64,000 nucleotides of DNA from NCBI RefSeq assembly GCF_000235405.2, contig NC_017095.1, positions 1,327,501-1,391,500 of the forward strand. Reading direction: 5' to 3'. Below are positions 59,947 to 64,000 of this stretch, piece by piece (within the stretch, counting starts at the first letter, position 1; the number at the start of each line of letters is the position of its first letter). The notes below the pieces were generated by a model that was not told the DNA's origin, searched no databases, and saw only the letters and a program-made list of their open reading frames with translations. The position numbers were made by a program, and so were the translations under genes. This DNA is from Fervidobacterium pennivorans DSM 9078 (GTDB lineage Bacteria; Thermotogota; Thermotogae; Thermotogales; Fervidobacteriaceae).

Positions 59947-62361
59947 TTAGTTCTCACCGGTTACAAATCTGTGGTAAATCTCTGTTTTAACACCCCACGG
60001 ATCAACAAATCCGGCTTCATCAACCTTTATCGCATAAGCAATACTTCTGTCCGTTGCGTCAATCACCATCGCAACTAACAGTTCATTACCCCATTCATAA
60101 ACTTTGTTAGCCTGGAGCTTGTTGTATGGATACCACGCTCCAGCTGCAAAGTCTATCCAGCGGTATGTTCCTGATGTAAAGTCACTAAAGTTAAATTCGA
60201 CAGTTGGAGTATCTGATGTGGTGTAGAAAATACTGTAAGAACCTGCTTTTGGATCCTTTCCTATCGAATAGTAGCAGTAATCATTCACAACCTCATCGTA
60301 TAGCCAGATGTCATAATAGTATGTGACTGTTCCTTCTTCGGTCCTTGGGACTCCATTGAATCTCCACTTGAATGTTGGATCTCTTGAAACATTTGTTGAA
60401 CCGTTGACTGGGCTTTCGTAAACCACGTCAAACATTGGTAGTGGAATTACGTTACCAATAACTGTGTACGGTGTTTCAAATCCATCGTAAACTGAAGAGA
60501 CCGCATAGTAGACTTTCTTCATTGGCTCAAGCTCTGCTGAGTAATCGCGGTAGTAATAGTACGTATTTGGAACTGTTGCAATTGGTTCATACGTTACGTT
60601 GTCAAAGGACCTATAAATCCTGTAAGCCTTTGGCATTGTTGTTCCGGATGTTGAATACCACGGTCTCCAGCGTACTTCAATGTAGAGGTTCTGACCTTTG
60701 CCTGCTGCTGTCGGATTTGTTCCTTTCTTGTAGAACTCAATTGCCTGGTTTCTCGTGTAAGCAAGTATGTTGTAACTCGTTGGCGCTATTGCTGTGTATT
60801 TTTGAACAATATATGGAACAATGCTTGAAACTGGTTGTCTGATAACATTTATATAAACTATCTTTTCATATCTGTTGTCGTTTTGGTCATAAACATCTAT
60901 CAATACAGGTGTCATTCCTTCAAATTCTTTCGCTGACTGGGTTGCAAGTATAGAACCAGAGTAACCTATTGTTCTTGGATTTGTGAAGGTTCCGGTTCCA
61001 GGAACACCACCAACTTTAACATACCAAAGGTTGAATGCGTATTCCGTAGATGTTGCTTGTCCAACAACGCTTATTGTATTAGTAGTCAGATTCGAACCTG
61101 GCAACAGCATATTTCCGTTAGCATCATACATTTCGAACTCAAGTTCGAATGGTTTATCAGATGTTGTTGGTCCAAGCTTTGCAACTCTTAATTGAGTTTC
61201 AAACTTCACTGTTTCAGCATGCCTTAGTCTTAGACCTTCGATGTACGTTCTTGCATGTCCAGTTTTCTTAATAACAATGTCAAAGTCTGTTGTAGAAGAT
61301 AGCAGAACGTTGCTGAAAGATGCTTTACCTGTTTCATCCGTGGTTGTAGTTGCTACCGTGTTAGTTCCAGCTCTAAGTTCTACCGTCGCACCTTGTACAG
61401 CTGCTCCGGATTTGTAGTCTGTTACGTAAACAGTAAGACTACCTGCTCCATCGTACGGAGCTTTAACTTTGAACGTAAGGTTAGCAATTCCACCTTTGCC
61501 GTCTGAAACCTCGATTGTTACATTCTGAGCATCTGTCGACTTCGTTGTGGGGAACCAGTAGTATTTCTTTCCTATAACATACCCCGGACCAGATTTTACC
61601 GTAAAGGTTAATGCATCACCATCTGGGTCATACGCGTAATCTGCAAGATTAACAGTTACAAGCTTACCAACGTTTGCAATTTGTTCTGGAACGGGCAAAA
61701 CATTTGGAGCCCTGTTTGTTGGTGGTACAGGAACAACAGAAACTCTCAACTGACCGTAAGTGAAAGCACCTTTAGAATCCGTTGCCTTAAGCAAGAATAT
61801 GTAGAGCCCTTCAGAAACACTTGCTGTGCTCCATGTCAGTGTTTTGTTAGTGATACTTGCACCAGTGGGGCCACTTTCTATCGTTATCGTTACTTCATCG
61901 CCATCTGGATCCGTAACTTTGTCTTCTAATGCGTAATTCAGAGATTCACCTTTTTGTATTTGAATACCATCCTCAGGCAAGTTCCATACAGGAGCACTGT
62001 TTGGCAAAGGATTAACTGTGACTACCAACGTAGCATAGGATTCTCCACCCTTACCATCGCTTGCTTTCAATGTAAAAGTAAATGTTTCAGAACTGGTTGG
62101 AGTGAATTTGAATGTCTTGTTCGTGATCATAGCTCCGTATGTTTCTCCAACGATAGTTATCGTTACTGGGTCACCATCTGGGTCGCTTACTTCACTCGAG
62201 AGGTCAAACGTCAGTTCTTGACCAACCCTGGCTGTCTTTGTGTAAGAATAGTTCTTCCACACCGGTGGTTTGTTGAACAAGTTACCTACCTGCTCACACC
62301 CACTCAGTGTGAGAATGAGCAAAAGTACCAAGCCGATGGCTAAAAATGCCGCTTTCTTCAC
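59947..62361 (-). CDS. Large Ig-like/cadherin-like surface lipoprotein
   Basis: 804 residues. Lipoprotein signal LTLSGC (Cys22); three Ig-like repeats of about 95 residues, each with a DPDGD calcium-type motif (60-64, 151-155, 245-249) and a closing SDGKGG or TDSKGA turn; a carboxypeptidase-regulatory-like beta domain (305-375, GAAVQGATVELRAG); a long beta region, one fibronectin-III-like unit (about 590-660, YRIYRSFDNVTYEPIATV) and a C-terminal beta domain ending HRFVTGEN. Probably binds substrate or cell surface for the protease encoded next. GTG start behind GAGGGGGGA. Confidence 0.85.
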   Translation of the reverse strand: MKKAAFLAIGLVLLLILTLSGCEQVGNLFNKPPVWKNYSYTKTARVGQELTFDLSSEVSDPDGDPVTITIVGETYGAMITNKTFKFTPTSSETFTFTLKASDGKGGESYATLVVTVNPLPNSAPVWNLPEDGIQIQKGESLNYALEDKVTDPDGDEVTITIESGPTGASITNKTLTWSTASVSEGLYIFLLKATDSKGAFTYGQLRVSVVPVPPTNRAPNVLPVPEQIANVGKLVTVNLADYAYDPDGDALTFTVKSGPGYVIGKKYYWFPTTKSTDAQNVTIEVSDGKGGIANLTFKVKAPYDGAGSLTVYVTDYKSGAAVQGATVELRAGTNTVATTTTDETGKASFSNVLLSSTTDFDIVIKKTGHARTYIEGLRLRHAETVKFETQLRVAKLGPTTSDKPFELEFEMYDANGNMLLPGSNLTTNTISVVGQATSTEYAFNLWYVKVGGVPGTGTFTNPRTIGYSGSILATQSAKEFEGMTPVLIDVYDQNDNRYEKIVYINVIRQPVSSIVPYIVQKYTAIAPTSYNILAYTRNQAIEFYKKGTNPTAAGKGQNLYIEVRWRPWYSTSGTTMPKAYRIYRSFDNVTYEPIATVPNTYYYYRDYSAELEPMKKVYYAVSSVYDGFETPYTVIGNVIPLPMFDVVYESPVNGSTNVSRDPTFKWRFNGVPRTEEGTVTYYYDIWLYDEVVNDYCYYSIGKDPKAGSYSIFYTTSDTPTVEFNFSDFTSGTYRWIDFAAGAWYPYNKLQANKVYEWGNELLVAMVIDATDRSIAYAIKVDEAGFVDPWGVKTEIYHRFVTGEN

Positions 62362-62452
62362 CTTAATCCCCCCTCTTTTGAGATGTGGTATTGCGAGCTA
62401 AACTTGAAATTTTAAAAGCCCCCCTACAAAACGGCACGTGATGGCATATTAA

Positions 62453-62482
62453 ATTATACAATTTTTTGTAAAGCAATGTCAA
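62453..62482 (-). promoter_or_regulatory. Consensus promoter of the lipoprotein-fervidolysin operon
   Basis: Minus strand: TTGACA (62477-62482), 18-base spacer, TATAAT (62453-62458), leaving a leader of about 85 bases to the GTG at 62361. A perfect match in both hexamers points to strong constitutive expression. Nothing else is seen in 62362-62506. Confidence 0.87.
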
Positions 62483-62506
62483 CATCGTCAGAAATCCAAC
62501 TATGCC

Positions 62507-63517
62507 TTAAAAATCCTTGCGTTTAAGAAATTCTTTCAACAAAGCAATGGTATGTTCGTAATCTTTCTTGCTAATCACGGAAACAGGCGAGTGAATATAC
62601 CTTGCCGGGACGGAAACAACACCCGCCGGAATACCCGTGAGCGCGTATCTTCTTGCGTTTGTACCACCAACAGTGCGCATTTTGTACTGGAATGGTATGT
62701 TGAACTGCTTTGCTGTTTCGATAAGCTTTTCAAATATTGCCTGATGAACCACATATCCGCTGTGCATAAATGTGATAGCTGGTCCATCACCAAGGTGTGT
62801 TGACCACAGTTGTTTCTCGAGTTCCGGGTCATCTCCACTTGTTGTTGTCTCAACAGCAATAGCAATATCTGCTTTGAGTTGTTCGGCGATTATCGCAGGT
62901 CCTCTTAGCCCTGTCTCTTCTTGGACTGTAAAGGCAAAGTATATATCGTTTTGTGTTTCGATATTCTCATCAATTAAGTCCATCAACACACTGCATCCAC
63001 ACCTATCATCCAACGCTTTTGCGATGATAAAGCCTCCTTGCTCTTCGTAAGGTGTGATAAATGAAACATAGTCTCCTATTTTAACTTGCTTTTCAGCTTC
63101 CGCTTTTGATTTCGCTCCTATGTCGATTTTTAGTTCACTGTATTTCGGCGCGTTCATGTATCCATCTTTTTGCAGGTGTATCGCCTTGTAACCAATTATA
63201 CCAACAACATCTTTTCCAATCTTTACCTTTTTTCCAATGATTACCCTCGTATCCACTCCACCAACTGGTGCGAAGGAAAGAGTTCCATCTTCGTTGATGT
63301 TAGTGACTATGAATCCTACTTCGTCCATATGTGCATCGAGCAAAATTTTCTTTCCATTGCCTTTACCTTTTTTAAAAGCAATTAAATTCCCCATTCTGTC
63401 TATAAATATCTCATCAACTTTCCCAGAGATTTTTTCCTTTATATATTCTCTCACTGCGTCTTCATTTCCCGAAGGTCCACTTATTTCTGTGAGCTCTTTC
63501 AGGTATTTGAACATCAT
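62507..63517 (-). CDS. M42-family aminopeptidase
   Basis: Dinuclear-metal tetrahedral aminopeptidase that trims peptides. 336 residues with ISGPSGNEDAVREYI, LLDAHMDEVGFIV (first metal His-x-Asp), KALDDRCGCSVLMDL (bridging Asp), FTVQEETGLRGP (catalytic Glu-Glu) and the late IHSPVS His ligand. ATG 63517 overlaps the preceding gene's stop (ATGA) with GGAGGGA; a second ATG follows at once. Older annotations call this family endoglucanase. With its neighbour it would finish peptides released by fervidolysin. Confidence 0.94.
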   Translation of the reverse strand: MMFKYLKELTEISGPSGNEDAVREYIKEKISGKVDEIFIDRMGNLIAFKKGKGNGKKILLDAHMDEVGFIVTNINEDGTLSFAPVGGVDTRVIIGKKVKIGKDVVGIIGYKAIHLQKDGYMNAPKYSELKIDIGAKSKAEAEKQVKIGDYVSFITPYEEQGGFIIAKALDDRCGCSVLMDLIDENIETQNDIYFAFTVQEETGLRGPAIIAEQLKADIAIAVETTTSGDDPELEKQLWSTHLGDGPAITFMHSGYVVHQAIFEKLIETAKQFNIPFQYKMRTVGGTNARRYALTGIPAGVVSVPARYIHSPVSVISKKDYEHTIALLKEFLKRKDF

Positions 63518-63999
63518 TCTCCCTCCTTAACTGAGTCTGCGTTTTGCGACTCTTCATATTCGATTTCTGGCAAGTGTGCTGCGGAAAACGCAAGCAGTTT
63601 TGCCGTGTCCTCAACGTCTTTAACGGCAATTTTTTCATACGGGTTATGCATGTATTTTAATGGTATAGATATTAGTGCTGTTTTAACACCAATTCTTGTA
63701 AGCTGAACCTCGTCGGTATCAGTTCCTGACCTTCCTGCGATAGGTTCTATTTGGGTCTTTATGTTGTATCTTCCAGCCACCTTGTTTATATGTTCTACAA
63801 ATTTTCTATTTGTCACCGGCCCAACCGCAACAGCTGGCCCTTCACCTATTTTGATTTTTGGATAACCTGGAACATCCTCGTCTCCGTGTGTCACGTCGAT
63901 AACTATCCCATATTCGATTTCCGATATATATGCCCCGCTTCTCGCACCCGGTCCACCGATTTCTTCTTGTGTTGAGAATACATAATAGACCTCTGCTTC
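63514..63999 (-). CDS. M42-family aminopeptidase, C-terminal part (runs off the window)
   Basis: 161 residues are visible; the 5' end lies beyond 64000. The open frame continues to the edge and begins at STQEEIGGPGARSG (catalytic Glu-Glu motif), then VIDVTHGDEDVPG (metal Asp), AGRSGTDTDEVQ and LKYMHNPYEK (final His ligand). The C-terminal end (EYEESQNADSVKEGE) is longer and more acidic than in its neighbour. Paralogous to and cotranslated with the 62507 gene. Confidence 0.92.
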   Translation of the reverse strand, partial: EAEVYYVFSTQEEIGGPGARSGAYISEIEYGIVIDVTHGDEDVPGYPKIKIGEGPAVAVGPVTNRKFVEHINKVAGRYNIKTQIEPIAGRSGTDTDEVQLTRIGVKTALISIPLKYMHNPYEKIAVKDVEDTAKLLAFSAAHLPEIEYEESQNADSVKEGE

Positions 64000-64000
64000 G

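Noticed and set aside
59947..62361. S-layer or toga structural protein as an alternative call for the Ig-like lipoprotein
   Set aside because: It has no SLH domain or beta-barrel segment, and its lipobox and coupling to the protease favour a surface lipoprotein.
1..64000. CRISPR array, rRNA operon, prophage or plasmid origin
   Set aside because: No regularly spaced repeats, no rRNA motifs, and no phage structural, integrase or replication genes were seen. The only mobile element is the IS110 copy.

Overview
The window reads as a chromosomal segment of a thermophilic member of the Thermotogales, most likely Fervidobacterium. The best single clue is a 699-residue subtilisin-like preproprotease (57831-59930) whose length, order of domains and catalytic motifs match fervidolysin, the keratinase of F. 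pennivorans. AT-rich codons, GTG/TTG starts decided by strong Shine-Dalgarno (SD) sequences, AGR-rich arginine usage and many ATGA overlaps fit that assignment. The genus call is from memory, not from a search.

Layout. 12-6030 (minus): TPR protein, prepilin peptidase, lytic transglycosylase, NAD(P)HX repair enzyme and a membrane-anchored coiled-coil protein. 6310-10611 (plus): HtrA protease, the tRNA thiolase TtuA, RodA and a bitopic envelope protein. 10690-10895 (minus): initiator tRNA-Met and tRNA-Leu behind a consensus promoter. 10945-13407 (minus): phosphohexomutase, a decayed SIMPL-domain gene and a small orphan gene. 13515-36637 (minus): a 23-kb, almost gapless run of about 22 genes mixing isoprenoid (ispG, dxr), phospholipid (plsY, plsC), protein maturation (def, rseP), translation (pheT, ABC-F), DNA repair (nfo) and transport genes. 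36802-40825 (minus): flgG, a flgF-like rod gene, mreB, an EamA transporter and a LOG-like protein.

40996-50174 (plus) is a complete non-canonical chemosensory operon: CheR with a TPR tail, a tandem CheW-like protein, a CheA-receiver hybrid, a receiver-less CheB, a receiver protein with a degenerate GGDEF domain, a HAMP-less receptor with a degenerate signalling tip, a winged-helix/Rossmann regulator and a 443-residue orphan. It has no CheY, CheC, CheD or flagellar gene and ends in gene-regulation parts, so I read it as controlling something other than swimming. lgt and a small helical protein follow.

51755-54835: a DUF342/FapA-like gene split by an IS110-family element (52090-53523, 1434 bp). 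The insertion point can be fixed to a CT core because joining the flanks restores the reading frame. The non-coding left end encodes a convincing bridge RNA: its two internal loops carry guides that pair with this very target and with the element's own ends, and joining the element's ends builds a TTGACT-17-TATAAA promoter that the integrated copy lacks. This is the most striking signal in the window.

54890-64000: fmt; an exported TPR protein translationally coupled to a PfkB sugar kinase; then (minus) an operon of a large Ig-like lipoprotein followed by fervidolysin, with a near-consensus promoter; and two tandem M42 aminopeptidases, the second cut by the window edge. The protease and peptidases would suit growth on protein.
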